From positions 10,723,890 through 10,787,889 of the forward strand of contig CM070504.1 in assembly GCA_036346375.1 (NCBI GenBank): a stretch of 64,000 bases of DNA. The letters are read 5' to 3'. The notes under the pieces were generated by a model. The model was not told the DNA's origin. It ran no database searches and worked only from the letters and a program-made list of their open reading frames with translations. A program made the translations under genes and the position numbers. Origin of the DNA: Guadua angustifolia. Taxonomy: Eukaryota > Streptophyta > Magnoliopsida > Poales > Poaceae. Below, piece by piece: positions 21,844 to 33,470 of this stretch. Position 1 is the first letter of the stretch; every line of letters begins with the position of its first letter.

Positions 21844-23903
21844 TCTATTATATATTAAAAGCTCATGAGAGTTGCTAAGAAAAAAAGAGAAATAAACAAG
21901 AAATTCTCATAAAAAAGCAAAATATATCTAGCCTTTAATATGGTAGATCCTAATTGAAACCACCATCGGATCTTTCTAACAAAAATAGGAGCATGCTAGA
22001 AATTCTCATAAAAAAGCAAAAATCTTGCCCTTAATCTGATGGACTCTAACTAAGTTAAATTATATTAGCCGTTGGATGTTATTATTTAAAGAAAAACATC
22101 TAAGTTAGAATCTAGTGGACCCGACCTATAACCAATGATTTTTCTCAAAGCATAGCCAACAATTTAAATGAACTAATCCCTTTGTTAGAATTTGCACCAG
22201 AGATATTGATACACTTGATCTATACGTGCACACATTTGTACCCCAAACCAGTTTAGATTGAGTTAAGAGATTAATGTGGTATATATAAGGGCCTGTTTGG
22301 TAAAGCTCCAGATTCCATCTTCTCCTGAAATCTGAAACTTATAGGCTAAAATAAAGTGAATTAAGTTTATATTTTTGGTCTAAAATGTAAACAAGATGAT
22401 CTATCTAAACACTCTTAATGTACTCACAGCTTCAGCTTCATAAATCTGGTGAAACTAGAATTTTCAGCTTCACCAGATTCACGAATCTGGAGAAGCTGAA
22501 TCCCTACCAAACACACTCTAATTATCATGTCTTAGCATGCGTGGCGTGAACAAGCCTTATCATTAACAAGCTGGAAATTTGAAAAAAGGATGATCAATAG
22601 ACCCGAGCAACTATTGCAACACAAAGTGGCAAAAACTAATACGATACGTTTACTCCGTACATAGTACGTGCAAAAGGAGGTTGGGTAAGGTAGTTGAATC
22701 AAGCACAGCGGTAAGCAACTAGCTCTACCACATATGACTTTGACAAAAAACATTAAGCCTTTGACACAAACATCAATACAAAACCTGGAGTTAATTAGAA
22801 ACCTAAGACGCACTCGAAAATTGAATTCTTCAATATTAAACATCTGGGATGGATTCAATGGCCGTGCAGAACAAAGCTGAGAGAAACTCAATGAGGAAAA
22901 AAAGAATTGAATTCTTCAATAATAAACATATAGGACGGTTTCAATGGCCAAGCAAAACAAAGCTGAGAGGAAAAAAAAGAACCAAACTGAGACGAAGCAC
23001 ATAGAAAAACCAAGGGAGATAATTTTTGAGAAAGATATATTGTACAAGAGAATTTAGGATCTAATTTGTAGATAAATAAATTAGTAGTTGGATTTGTATA
23101 AAAATTCTAACCTAAAATTGATATATGAAATTAAAAATAACATTGCAAAAATTCAGAATAAACAACAAAAGGAAATTAGCCATTTGATTTTAACTCTAAA
23201 TAAAAACATGAAATTCAAAATTAAATAAAAATAACAACAAAATAACAAAAGAATAAAAATAGAAGGAAATTAAGGATTTTTTAATTCCATACTACATAAA
23301 AATAAAAATTTTGGTTTTATTCAGAATTAAAATTCCATAAATACGCTAATTTGCAAAAAAAAAATGAGGTAAGGAATTTGATTTGTACGTGTGTGTGTGT
23401 ATATATTATTATTAACTGCTATGTAATAAAAGTCAATGACGGGTTTTTTATGGCCGCTAAGAAAATGTAGAAAAAGTTAAAAATTCTCAAAAAAAACTTT
23501 TTAACTCTTTATTCGGTGGGTCTCAATGGAATGAAGAGATTAAGAGAATGATACGTCAACACATATTCACTATACCAGTATAAGTAATATGATGTGCACA
23601 AAAAGAAGTATTGAAAGGAAGAGACAAATATTGCAATAATGAATTTAAAAGATGATGGTGTAAATAGAAAATATTATGTTATGCTCTATTTACTGTTTTA
23701 CTATTTAAGTATTTGGAGAAGAAAGTTTTGATTGCATGTGACAAGTATTGTGAAACGGAGTGAATATATTTTCTCCTATAATATATAATATCAAAATATC
23801 ACAAGTGGAGTTCTGCAATGATCTTTTTTTCAAAAATCGAAATCACATATATAAACATGCTTTAAGAATGATGCACGCGCAACTGTGCGGGCCATTTTGC
23901 TAG
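21844..23903 (+). mobile_element. non-autonomous Helitron
   Basis: Starts TCTATTATATATTAAAAGC after an A and ends GGGCCATTTTGCTAG before a T, as for Helitrons inserting between A and T. A short hairpin (GCACGCGCAACTGTGC) stands about a dozen bases before the CTAG end. 2060 bp, no Rep/helicase coding. It contains a Tourist MITE (22289-22518) and, from about 23395, a stretch that looks like a second, nested Helitron start (TATATATTATTATTAA...AAGTCAATGAC). Confidence 0.8.
22289..22518. mobile_element. Tourist-like MITE in the Helitron
   Basis: 230 bp between TAA target duplications (22286-22288, 22519-22521). Inverted ends GGGCCTGTTTGGTA and TACCAAACACACTC. TWA target sites and GG-type ends fit the PIF/Harbinger superfamily. 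Confidence 0.75.
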
Positions 23904-24117
23904 TTTACTAAAATATCATAGATTAATGTAGTGTAATTTTCAAGACCAAAACAGAACCCCTCTGTCAGCCCGAGCCTATTTTCGAGTGAGGCAGAACGTT
24001 CAGATTTTATTACAGGCAAGCATTTTCTTTGATCATGTGTTATTAATTGTTTTACTACTTTTATGTATTATGGTATCATTTATGCATTGAAAATTATATT
24101 TTTAAATGAAAAATGTG

Positions 24118-24721
24118 TGTCGGGGATTGGGTAATTCCCATAAGGACCATCGTACCTCGGCAGTCAATCATCGGCCGGCCATGCTTACCCTTGAACAGTG
24201 TCTCCAAGGAGGACCTTCGGGTAGATCGACCTACGGGCCTACTCTGGCCTCGACCAAGCTCGTCCCCGAGCGTGTGTCCCTATTCCCCGGGCATGCTTGC
24301 TCGGAAGAGTGCGGCTAACGACCAAGTCCGAGGAAGGACCTCGGGCATGACCAACAGGTCGGGCACGGTCCACGAAGACGATATAGCATTAATCACTCGG
24401 CGGCTCGAAGAACTGAACGGCCATGTCCTAAGCCCACTACGCCTACGTTGCGGTATGGCGAAAAGCAAAAGAGCAGTTATGCTCACGTCCGAGCACAGTA
24501 GTGGCATGTCATTCTGTAATAAATGATGTAAGACGGTAATCGTCTATAAATACCCCGTTGTATGTAGCGTTCAGGCAGAGAAATCTGGCTACCTAGTGAC
24601 CCTTGAGAGAAGACACGGTAAAGAAGAAAGAAAACACTCAAACACATCTGTAAGAGGTAGAGGAACGAGAGGAGCTCAACGCTCCCGAGCAAGCACCCTG
24701 TAATCCATCCTTTGACGATAG
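24118..24721 (+). mobile_element. solo LTR (family A), left part
   Basis: Begins TGTCGGGGATTGGG. Together with 36187-36397, which ends GAATCGTCGACA, it forms one LTR of about 815 bp flanked by ATGTG (24113-24117 and 36398-36402). It contains TATAAATACCCC near 24545. It is split by the gypsy element 24722-36181. No internal region or second LTR of this family is present, hence solo LTR. Confidence 0.85.
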
Positions 24722-24769
24722 TGTCGGCGTACTTTGCGCCGGGGTACCCTCTCCGCCGAACAAAAGCGT

Positions 24770-25420
24770 GCGTGGCCCACGTGGCGGCCTGGCGGGCAGG
24801 TGGGTGAGCACGCCCTGCCCACCATGCGTTGGTCCACGGGGCGGCGCGAGCAGCAGTGGCGAAACGCCGCCGCCGGCGTCCGCCCACGTGGCGCCCGGCG
24901 GAAAGTGGCGAACGCTGCGCTGCCGGCGTCGCCCACGTGGCGACTTTGGCGGAAGCGGCGGCGAAAGCACGCCCGCCGGCAAGCGTCGACCACGTGGCGC
25001 GGCGGCAGTGGGCGAACGCCTGCCGCCCGGCGCCGCCCACGTGGCGCCGGCGAAGCGGCGGCGAAAGCATGGCTCGCCGCCGCCGGCGTTACCACGTGGC
25101 GCCCGACGCGAGTGGCGAAACGCCGCCGCCGCCGCCTAGTCCACGTGGCGCCCGCGCAGTGGCGAGAACGCTGCCGCGGCGTCGATCCGTGTGGCGGCTT
25201 AGCGAGTGGCGGCGAAAGCACGGCGGCCGTGGCGACGTCGGCCCACGTGGCGCCCGGCGAGCAGTGGCGAACGCCTGCCGCCCGGCGTCGATTCGCGTGG
25301 CGGTTTAGCAGCGGGAGGGCGAAAGCTGCGGCTCGCCACCAGCGTCGGCCACGTGGTGCCCGGCGGCGGTGGGCGAACGCCCGCCGCGCTGGCGCCCGAC
25401 CCACGTGGCGGTCTAGCGAT
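24770..25420 (+). repeat. tandem array with CACGTG cores in LTR B
   Basis: Alternating half-units of about 50-57 bp of the type CACGTGGCGCCCGGCG...AGTGGCGAA and CACGTGGCGG...TAGCGG. Many hold the palindrome CACGTG (the plant G-box core). The long open frames across this array are an effect of GC-rich composition. Confidence 0.85.
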
Positions 25421-25510
25421 TGGGTGGGCGAGCACACCCTGCTCGCCCCGCCGCCAGGCAAAAAGGTGGGTTCCGATGGCTTCACCTCGAAGTCTCCTTC
25501 CCCTATCGCA

Positions 25511-26346
25511 CTGGCGGATCCAGAGGGTGGGCCGAGTAGGCCCCGGCCCACCCAAAAATTCCAAATCGGTTCAATTCCCGTCATTACAGAGACAGTCATA
25601 TTACAAAGGTAATATCTTTAGATCCGTTGATCCGATCGGATTGATTCTTGTTGTGTTAATTTCGAAATTGCATCTAGTTTCTACAGTTGAAATTTCATAA
25701 CAATCCAACGGTAGGATCTTTGGGAATTATTATTTTGGTGAACGTGAGTCAATCTGTTTCACATCGATCTAACGGTGGGATCATCAGAAATTACTGTTTT
25801 AGTGAACGTAGGTTAATCTGTTTTTGTCGAATCCGAATCTGGGGTGTTTAAAAAATAATCAAAAATTTGATTTTAGCTTCAGCGCAATCATTCACCCCCC
25901 TCTGATTGTTAGTTTAATATATATCGATCCTACATATTATATTGCAGAATTGTTGAAATATGAAGAGGGATGGAGATATTGCATCTCTTTTTCGAAAACA
26001 TGCAGCAAAGAAGATTGCTTCTCCATCGTCTCCTTCCCCAATTGTGGCAGAAGAGCACACTCAAGAACAAGATCCAGAGGAAGATGTCTCGCCACCGCCA
26101 CCACCACCGCCACCGCCACAACCACAGCCACCAGTTTATGATATTGATCGTCTTCCACATGATTTCAAATTTCATACTTAGTTGTTGATTTTAAGATGTT
26201 CGTAAGACACCTTATTAATATATCATGATGTACTTTTGGTAAATTCTATACTTGTATTGTATATTGGCATGTTAGATTTACGGTATTTAAAAAATTTATG
26301 TCAAGTTGGACCACCCATACCCAAAATCCTGGATACGCCATCGCCT
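25511..26346 (+). mobile_element. hAT element in the 5' LTR of gypsy B
   Basis: An 836-bp insertion relative to the other LTR B copies, flanked by an 8-bp direct repeat CTATCGCA (25503-25510, 26347-26354). Inverted ends CTGGCGGATCCAG and GGATACGCCA (imperfect; borders uncertain by about 3 bases). This end type is common in plant hAT elements with TTF/MYM-type zinc-finger transposases. Confidence 0.82.
25960..26181 (+). pseudogene. N-terminal remnant of a hAT (TTF/MYM zinc-finger) transposase
   Basis: MKRDGDIASLFRKHAAKK, then PSSPSPIVAEE, a proline-rich stretch from (CCA/CCG)n codons, then PVYDIDRLPHD, ending after 73 residues. Plant TTF-type zinc-finger hAT transposases start with such a FFKK-like basic motif, an acidic/proline linker and a YDIxxLPxDPG motif, and then run for about 700 more residues that are deleted here. 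Confidence 0.7.
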
Positions 26347-26584
26347 CTATCGCAGTGCAAAGTAGCAGCTCTGCGGTGTCGATCTATCACTGCGAGGGTT
26401 TCTGCTGCGAGCCCATTCCTCTGACGCTTCTCACCTACCTGTCAAAGAGGGGTCCCATCCCGGGCGGACCAGGCGAAGCCATGCGTCGGCATTTAATAAG
26501 GTGCGAAGCGGGACAAAGACGGAAGGCGATAAATGTATATGATCAAGATGATGACCTCCTTTACCTACTCCGCTAGCTTTGGCC

Positions 26585-26591
26585 TATATAA
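26585..26591 (+). promoter_or_regulatory. TATA box of LTR B
   Basis: TATATAA in the context GCCTATATAAGGGCCT, conserved in all three LTR B copies of the window (also 35824-35830 and 62719-62725). Transcription would start about 30 bases downstream. Confidence 0.65.
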
Positions 26592-27781
26592 GGGCCTCCG
26601 GGTGCATGGGGAAGGGGGTCGAGCATTTTGAGTAATGTGGTATTCGAGCAAGCAAAGGCTCCGCAGCGTAGTCTAAGAGAGAACTTGTAACCTGAGAGCT
26701 TTGTACTAGCTTTGCACACTCTCTAAACAATCTAGCAGGAAGTAAGGCTATTACCCAAGGAAAAGGGGGCCTGAACCTGGGAAAAATCTCCGTGTGTTCC
26801 ATAGTTCATAGACGCCAAAATCTGCCGCGCGGGAGTCTCTAGGGTTTCCCCTCGCTAGGGTTAGCCAGCCACGAAGACGTCCTCCTATCGAACCAAAACC
26901 CGGTTTGTAGATCCCGGGCCTGTCAGCGGAATCTGGCCAAGCAGTGCGCCGAGTGGGGGCTAGTGGTTGGTTTTTCCCGCCACTCCGTGAACTTTGGTGT
27001 CCTTTGTTGATGGAGCGACGATCCGAAGATGGCGGATTCTCAAAGACGGCGGCGCGGGTCGAAGCGTTGCCGGCAGTCCGGCAGCCTCGCCGGTCGAGGG
27101 ATCGTCTCACCCCGCCCCGGCAGGGTGGCGGCGTTGTTCCTGTGGAAGCGGCGGAGCAACCTGTGCGACGCCGGCTGGCCATGGAGGCAGCCATACCTGC
27201 CCAAAATTTGCACGCGGTTCGTCTCCTCTTGGACCACCCTCCGGTGGAACTCGCAGGAGACACCCCGGCCACTCCGTGGCTGCGGGACATCGCCAACCTC
27301 GTGGACGCGGCCCAGCTTCGGGTTGGGCCCTCCGCCCAGGCGGGTACCGTCGGTACGCCGCCGCCTGGGGCGCGATCCGGGCGCACTCAAGCGTCTAGCC
27401 GCCCCGACGAAAAAAGCTCGGCCGGCGGGCCGAGTCAAGAAGAGGGTGCGTGGCCTGGTCCCGATTCAAGAAGAACCGTGGGGACCTCCGGACACATTTG
27501 GATGAAAGCGCGGCAAAAGACGGTGATGATCTCATGCCGCCGCTGCGCCCCTGAGCCCAGAGGCGCTGCCATGGGAAGCAGTAGCTCGACGGTGAGAGCC
27601 CTTCTCGTGGCTCCACTCTCTGCCAAGGAGGAGGTTCACTCCTCCGACTCAGAGGAGTTGGGCCTCAGATTCTGGGCGATCTCCGGATCGGGCCCCGATG
27701 AGCGGGTGGGCTCCTCTCTGGCGTCGGGTGCGAGCCTTCTCTCGGCCAAGGCCGCGTGACTGGCCGGACAGGTTTCGCCCG

Positions 27782-28590
27782 TCCATCGAAAATATGACGG
27801 CACCACCAACCCGGAGGAGTTCTTGCAAATCTACACCACGGGGGTGCGAGCAGCCGGCGGGTCCGAAAAGGTCATAGCCAACTACCTTCCAACGGCCTTG
27901 ACAGGATCCGCCCGCTCTTGGCTGCTGAATCTCCTCGGTCAAGTGCACTCGTGGGGAGTTGTAGCGACATCTTCGCCGCCAACTTCGTGGCTCCTTTTGC
28001 GGCCGGCGTGGAGGACGACCTCCACGCTCTGGAGCAGGAGAAGGGAGAGTCCCTGCACGACTTCATTCGGCGGTTTTGCCACTGCCGCAATACGATTCCC
28101 CATATCTCAGAGCAGTCGGTCGTCATCGCCTTCCGGAGAGGCGTACGCGACCGCAAGATGAAGGAAAAGATGGCCACCCATACCATCAACACCACCTCCG
28201 AGCTCTTCTCCCTCGCACATAAGTGTGCGCGGGCCGCGGAGGCAAGGGGGCCAGCGCCTGGCCCCAAGGGTGGCCATGGCAAGGATGAGGCCAGGACCTC
28301 GAAGGGTTCCGGCCGCTCAAGCAAGAAGGCGCGGAAGCGTGAGGCAGGAGAGACCAGGCAGGTCTTGGCCGCCGACCGCGAACGCGAGAGTGATGACCCC
28401 GCGCCGCGAAAGCGCAACCGCCGTGACCGGCGAGACGATCGCCGTGATCGGCGTAATGACCGGCGCGACCGGCGCGATGACCGCCGCGGTCGCAAAGACG
28501 ACCGCCGCGAGCAAAAGGAGGGCGAGCCCTATTGCCCTATCCACCGCACCAACACCCACGACCGGGCGGTGCCGGTCAGAACAAGATGGT
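27782..28590 (+). pseudogene. gag region of gypsy B, frameshifted
   Basis: Retrotransposon gag core: VHRKYDGTTNPEEFLQIYTT, ALTGSARSWLLNLL, then (frameshift near 27957) FAANFVAPFAAGVEDDLHAL, ESLHDFIRRFCHCRNTIPHI, VVIAFRRGVRDRKMKEKMAT. Downstream is a highly basic Arg/Asp repeat (RRDRRDDRRDRRNDRRDRRD) and YCPIHRTNTHD, the pseudo zinc-knuckle of this lineage. A second frame change near 28560 leads to the protease frame. The upstream frame 26944-27759 is the gag leader region and resembles nothing else I know. Confidence 0.85.
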
Positions 28591-28599
28591 GGAGCAGCG

Positions 28600-29236
28600 G
28601 CTCAAGGAGCGCCGCCCCAACGATGATCAAGGCGAAGATCCAGCCCCGCTGGCTTTCCAGCCGGCCGATCATGCTGTGGCCTACATCCATGGCGGCTCGT
28701 CCACCTTCTCCTCCAACGCCGCCTATAAACGGCTAAGGAGGGAGGTGTGCGCCACCACATCGAGCTCGGGGACGGGTCGGATGCTGAAGTGGTCAGAGCA
28801 ATCGCTCACCTTCAGTCGGGCCGACCACCCTGAGGGCGCCACCGGCCTGGGGCATCTCCCGGTCGTGGTGTCGCCCACCATCCGGAACGTGCGGCTAGGC
28901 CGCGTGCTGGTGGACGGAGGGAGTTCTGTCAACCTCTTGTCCTCCTCAGCATTCCTGGCGCTCCAGATCCCGCGGCAGGATCTGCGCCCATCTCGCCCTC
29001 TTGGGGTAGACCCGAGTCCGACTGATGCCCTCGGCCGTGTGTGTCTCCTGTCACCTTCGGGGACAAAGACAACTACCGCAGACCGAATGGTGAATTTTGA
29101 GGTCGCCGACTTTGACCTCCCCTATAATTCCTTGCTTGGCCGGCTGGCGTTGGCCAAGTTCATGGCGGCCACCCACTATGCTTACTTGGTGGTGAAGATC
29201 TGGGGCCGGTGGCCCCATTGTGATCCGAATGGATAA
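28600..29236 (+). pseudogene. aspartic protease region of gypsy B
   Basis: Frame ending at a stop at 29236. The catalytic motif is VLVDGGSSVNLL, with DGGSS as usual in plant Tat-like elements rather than DTGSS, followed by FEVADFDLPYNSLLGR. Together these form the retropepsin core. The frame should continue toward reverse transcriptase but meets stops at 29234, 29434 and 29463. Confidence 0.8.
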
Positions 29237-29639
29237 AGCCAAGCCTTATACTTGCCACAAGCATGCGCTTTCGAGTGTCGGTGCCACTGCGTCGGGCGCA
29301 GACGCCACTTCCTGGAGCCCCTCAGGCCCGGACCCGTGCCTCACCTGGCTCTGCCGGTGAGGTTAAGGCGGTCGCCCTGAGTGAGGGCGAACCCCGAAAG
29401 ATCGTCAATATTGGCGCCAACCTCAGCGCCAAATAGGAAGACGACTCGTCACCTTCCTCGGTCTAATTCGACGTGTTTGCTCGGCAACCGTCCGACATGA
29501 CCGGGTCCCAGGAGGTGATCGAGCACCGATTAACAACACTTCGAGGCGCGCCCGGCCCGTGAAGGTCCGGAGGCAGCGCCGAGCGCCAAGACGCCATTCG
29601 GGAGGAGGTAGAAAAATTGTTGAGCGCAGGATTGTTAGG

Positions 29640-30427
29640 GAAGTCTCTCACCGAGTGGCTTGCCAACCCATGCTTGTCAAGAAGTCCAACGGAAATGGCG
29701 CGATGTGTGTCGACTTCACCGACCTCAACAAGGCTCGCCTGAAGGATCCATATCCCCGCCGCGAAGTCGACCTTATTGTTGACTCCACGGCGGGATCGAA
29801 TCGCTTCTTGTGCTTCTTGGATGCGCACTCGGATACCACCGGATCAGCATGGCGCTTGAAGACGAAGAGAAGACTGCTTTTGTAACCCCTACGGGTGTTT
29901 ACTGTTATGTAAGAATGGCTTTTGCTTTAAAGAATACTGGTTCTACTTACCAACGTGCCATGCATATTACTTTCCGTCCTCAAATAGGCCGAAATCTTGA
30001 GGTCTATGTTGATGACTTGGTTGTGAAGATTAAGAAGAGCGATGAACTGATCCAAGACCTGGAGGAAACCTTTGCTAACCTCCGGAAGAACTGTCTAAAG
30101 CTCAACCCGGAAAAATGTGTGTTCGGTGTGCCCTCCGGCAAGCTGTTGGGCTTCCTGGTGTCCAGCCGGGGCATTGAAGCCAATCCTGACAAGATATCGG
30201 CCATCGAACACATGAAGCCGCCGGCGCGACTCAAGCAAGTTCAATGCCTGGCCGGTCGCCTGGCCTCCCTAGGGCGATTCATTGCCCGGCTGGGAGAAAA
30301 AAGCTTGCCTCTGTTCAAGCTATTGAAGAAGACAAACCACTTCGAGTGGACTGAAGAAGCTCAGAAGGCATTTGAAGATTTGAAGCGGTACCTCTCCTCT
30401 CCCGGTCTTTGGTTTCTCCTGGGGTGA
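29640..30427 (+). pseudogene. reverse transcriptase region of gypsy B
   Basis: First piece: PMLVKKSNGNGAMCVDFTDL, NKARLKDPYP, FLCFLDAHS. A frameshift near 29815 continues with GYHRISMALEDEEKTAFVTP, MAFALKNTGSTYQRAM, the catalytic YVDDLVVK (30004-30030), CVFGVPSGKLLGFLVSSRGI and FEWTEEAQKAFEDLK. It ends at a stop at 30425-30427, before the classical RNase H. Confidence 0.88.
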
Positions 30428-30457
30428 GCCCTGCTCTGTACATAGCGCCACCCCGAG

Positions 30458-31279
30458 GTGGTGGCCTTGATGCTAATGCGGAGAGGAAGGCATCCAGAGG
30501 CCGTGTACTACATCGAGAAGGTGTTGCATGAAGCGAAACTTCGGTACCTGAGCTCAAGAAGATCTTTGTATGCGGTCCTGGTGGCGTCCAGGAAGCTACG
30601 ACACTATTTTCAAGGGCGGGAAATCACCGTGGTCACGGCCTACCCGCTGCGAGAAATTCTTCACAACCGTGAAGCAGAAGGCCGAATTGCCAAATGGTCA
30701 GTGGAGCTGGGGGAGTTCAACATCAAGTTTATACCCCGCACCGCCATCAAAAGTCAGAAGCTAGCGGAGTTCATCGCCGAGTGGACTCCCACCACTCCTG
30801 AGGCCGAAGCAGCGCCCGCGCCCTCTCCCTGGACTTTGTTCTTCGATGGTTCTTTCTGGTTGGAGGGCGCGGGGGCTGGGGTTGTCTTGGTCTCCCCGAC
30901 CGGTGACACCCTTCAGTATGTGGTCGCCCTCGACTTCAAGGCCACGAACAACATAGCCGAGTATGAAGGCCTCCTAGCAGGGTTGCGCATTGCTTCGGCG
31001 CTGGGCATCCGACGTCTCCAAGTCAAAGGTGACTCCCTGCTAGTCATCAATCAAGCGCGGAAGGAGTTCCAATGTTCTGACCCCACCATGGCGGCGTACT
31101 TGGCGGAAGTCCAGAAAATGGAGCGCCATTTTGAAGGACTGGGGTATACTCATATCCCACGGCGTGACAATCATCTGGCGGACGGGCTCTCGCAGCTCGC
31201 GTCCTCAAAAGCTTCATTCGGTCGAGTCTTGAAGAAAGACTATCGCGACCGTCCATCACAACCCGATTGGCGGGGATGA
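30458..31279 (+). pseudogene. RNase H regions of gypsy B (incl. archaeal-type RNase H)
   Basis: The first part is the end of the usual Ty3 RNase H (VYYIEKVLHEAKLRYL, HYFQGREITVVT, GRIAKWSVELGEF). The second, from about 30830, is an additional RNase H with all four acidic sites: LFFDGSFW, NNIAEYEGLLAGLRIA, GDSLLVINQ and RRDNHLADGL. The dual RNase H is the mark of the Tat/Ogre/Retrosat lineage. Confidence 0.85.
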
Positions 31280-31639
31280 TGGTGTCATTGTCATGCCGCC
31301 TCGATCCAGCGGGGACGACAGCATGGCCGCCACGGCCTCCGGCTCAGGAGGGGAGGGCGACGCGGCTGCCATAGCCTCCGATTCAGGGAGAGAAGGCCGT
31401 CGCTCGGCCCCAGTGCAGGAGGAAGATGGCGGTGCCACCGATGTGGCACCGAAGCCTTCGGCCCAAAGAGTACCGGCGAAGCACCGAGTGCTTTCGCCGC
31501 GCAACGAGGAGGGTCGGTGGATGGATCCTATCCTAGCCTTCTGCATGACCAAGTGATCCCGACGATGATGCCTCGGTGAGAAGATAGCACGCAAGGCCAA
31601 GTGCTATACTCGGTAGGTGGGGACCTATACCGCCGGAGA

Positions 31640-32710
31640 AAGCGGAGTTCTCTTGAAGTGCATCACTCGGGAAGAGGGAGCACCGCTCTCGATATCCATG
31701 GGCGTGTGCGGGAGCCATATGTCCACGAACGCTAGTTGGAAGCGTTGCCGCCAAGGATTTTATTGGCCTCCGCCTCCGGGATGCTTATTTGGTGAAATCT
31801 GGCTTGTCGTTCTTCGCGAGCAAATCCACCAACCGCCCAGGCTCGCAAACCATCCCGCTCGTGGCGTTCGCGGTTTGAAATTTGGATATCTGAGCCCGTT
31901 CGCGAGCCCGCGGGGCTTCACCCATCTCTTCGTCGCCATCGACAAATTTACCAAATGGGTTGAAGCGAAGCGATCTTGCGCTATTGCACCGCATTGCTAT
32001 CAAGTTTATGCGGGATCTTCACCCGCTTTGGAGTCGCCAACCGCATCATCACTGACAACGGGACCCAGTTCACCAGCGCGGCTTTTCTGGAGTTCTGTGA
32101 TGGAATGGGCACCAAGGTATGTTTTGCTTCGGTGGCTCATCCTAGGAGCAATGGGCAAGCGCGAGCCAACGCTACTTTGTCTTGAAGGGCCTCAAGACAA
32201 GAGCGTTCGATCGACTCCAGCAAGCGCGCGATGGGTTGAGAACTCCATTTTGTCTTTGTGGTCGCTTCGTACCACACCTAGCCGGGCCACCGGCGAGACG
32301 CCTTTCTTCCTGGTGTATGGGGCGGAAGCTGTTCTCCCCTCCGAGCTGTCCCTCGGCTCCCCGCGCGTCTCGGTGTTCAACGAAGAAGACCAAGAAGACC
32401 TCCGGTGAGAGGACATCAGTCTCCTGGAGGAGGTGCGTGATCGGGCTGCCCTTCGCGCCGCCCGGTACCAGCAAAGCCTCAGGCGGTACCACGCCACCCG
32501 GGTCTCTGAGAGAACACTGGCAGTGGGCGACCTGGTCTTGCGCAGGATTCAGGCGCATGCCGGGTTGCATAAGCTGTCTCCCCGATAGGAGGGCCCCTTC
32601 AAGGTGGTCTCAGTATCTCGACCCGGGGCGGTCCGGTTGGCCACTGAGGACGGTGAAGAACTGGCGAACTCTTACAACATAGAATTGTTGCGGAAGTTCT
32701 ATCCTTGAAA
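31640..32710 (+). pseudogene. integrase region of gypsy B, many frame changes
   Basis: Pieces in several frames: RCRQGFYWPP of the zinc-binding region (31740s), FVAIDKFTKWVEAKR (31930s) and, after a frame change near 32000, FGVANRIITDNGTQFTSA (32030s) and HPRSNGQARAN (32140s), where the expected catalytic glutamate is lost to a frameshift. Then TTPSRATGETPFFLVYGAEA (32270s) and GDLVLRRI-like C-terminal pieces. Stops at 31554 and 32406. Confidence 0.8.
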
Positions 32711-33470
32711 GGATTGTAAGTATCCGGCAGCTTGCATCGGTCAGCCTTGAGGTAAGCTTCTCCCTCGGCTGATCGGCGACTGCTGGCGGTTAGTAAAATG
32801 ATTGCCTAAAAGGCTTTTTGCTTTATCATTATTGTCCCTTTTTATGCCTCGAGTGGCAATTTTTCGCATGAATGTCGCTGGTCCCGTACGTTTGCTAAAT
32901 TCTTTGGTGATCCATGGCGACACTCGGCGCCTGTATTTGGCTAGCGCGGGCAACTGGGGGGTGAGTTGGGTGCGGTGCTCAAACGCGGCTCGCACGCCTC
33001 GGGTTGTCTCTCTGAAGCACCTATGGTCGTCACCGCGAGCACCGTCGGCCTAATACCACTCCTAGAAACCCGCTGCTTTGATGCACAGCGCCGCAGTTAG
33101 GTCCCCTGGAGGGTCACAAGGATTTGGGAACCAAGCGGGACGGACCAGGGTATCCCATGCTGGGACTTAGAATGATTGGGCCTACTTCGTGTATGCCCTT
33201 CCAAACGTCTACTCATCTTTTTGGTAGTTATTTTTGCCTTGTGCGGTCGTACAAGTGCTGGGGTGGCCGCGATGCCTCCATTGGACGCCAGACGCTTGGG
33301 GCCGGTGGTCGCCCGCATTCAAAAGGTGGTCGACCACGTGCACGGGCTGGTCGCCCAAGATCCTGCTATGGGTGGCTTACGGAGTAAGATAAGTGCCTCG
33401 TGCCGTATTTTTAGCCACTTCCTTACGTACTTACGCTAAGATGGGTCAAGCCACGCATGATTACCGCAAG
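32711..33470 (+). other. 3' non-coding interior of gypsy B
   Basis: Sequence between the end of the integrase region and the start of the inserted LTR element. No recognisable coding signal. A polypurine tract for element B must lie further right or in the gap. Confidence 0.5.

Larger units (their letters stand above)
20172..24117 (+). mobile_element. LTR of a Ty3-like element, left part, interrupted by nested insertions
   Basis: Begins TGTGAGGACCCTTCC, resembling the related LTR at 38029 (TGTGAGGTCCC). It shares downstream blocks with it (GAGTGAGGC then CAGGCAAGC near 23985 and 45110). It is interrupted by a Helitron (21844-23903) and, at 24113-24117 (ATGTG), by the solo LTR that ends at 36397. 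It resumes at 36403. The 3' border was not resolved. No coding region belongs to it. Confidence 0.6.
24722..26943 (+). repeat. 5' LTR of gypsy element B (with hAT insertion)
   Basis: About 1.38 kb without the hAT insertion 25511-26346, the same length as the solo copy at 61675-63062. The first 750 bp is a GC-rich array with CACGTGGCG cores. The core promoter has TATATAA at 26585-26591. The 3' border is inferred by aligning with the other copies, because the last ~15 bases have diverged. Confidence 0.8.

Noticed and set aside
24734..25612. 292-residue open frame (+) and 307-residue frame (-) in the same stretch
   Set aside because: They follow a GC-rich tandem array inside an LTR, are open on both strands and give only repeated Arg/Ala/Trp peptides.
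26944..27759. 271-residue frame as an independent gene
   Set aside because: It lies between the 5' LTR and the gag core of element B and is part of its leader/gag region.
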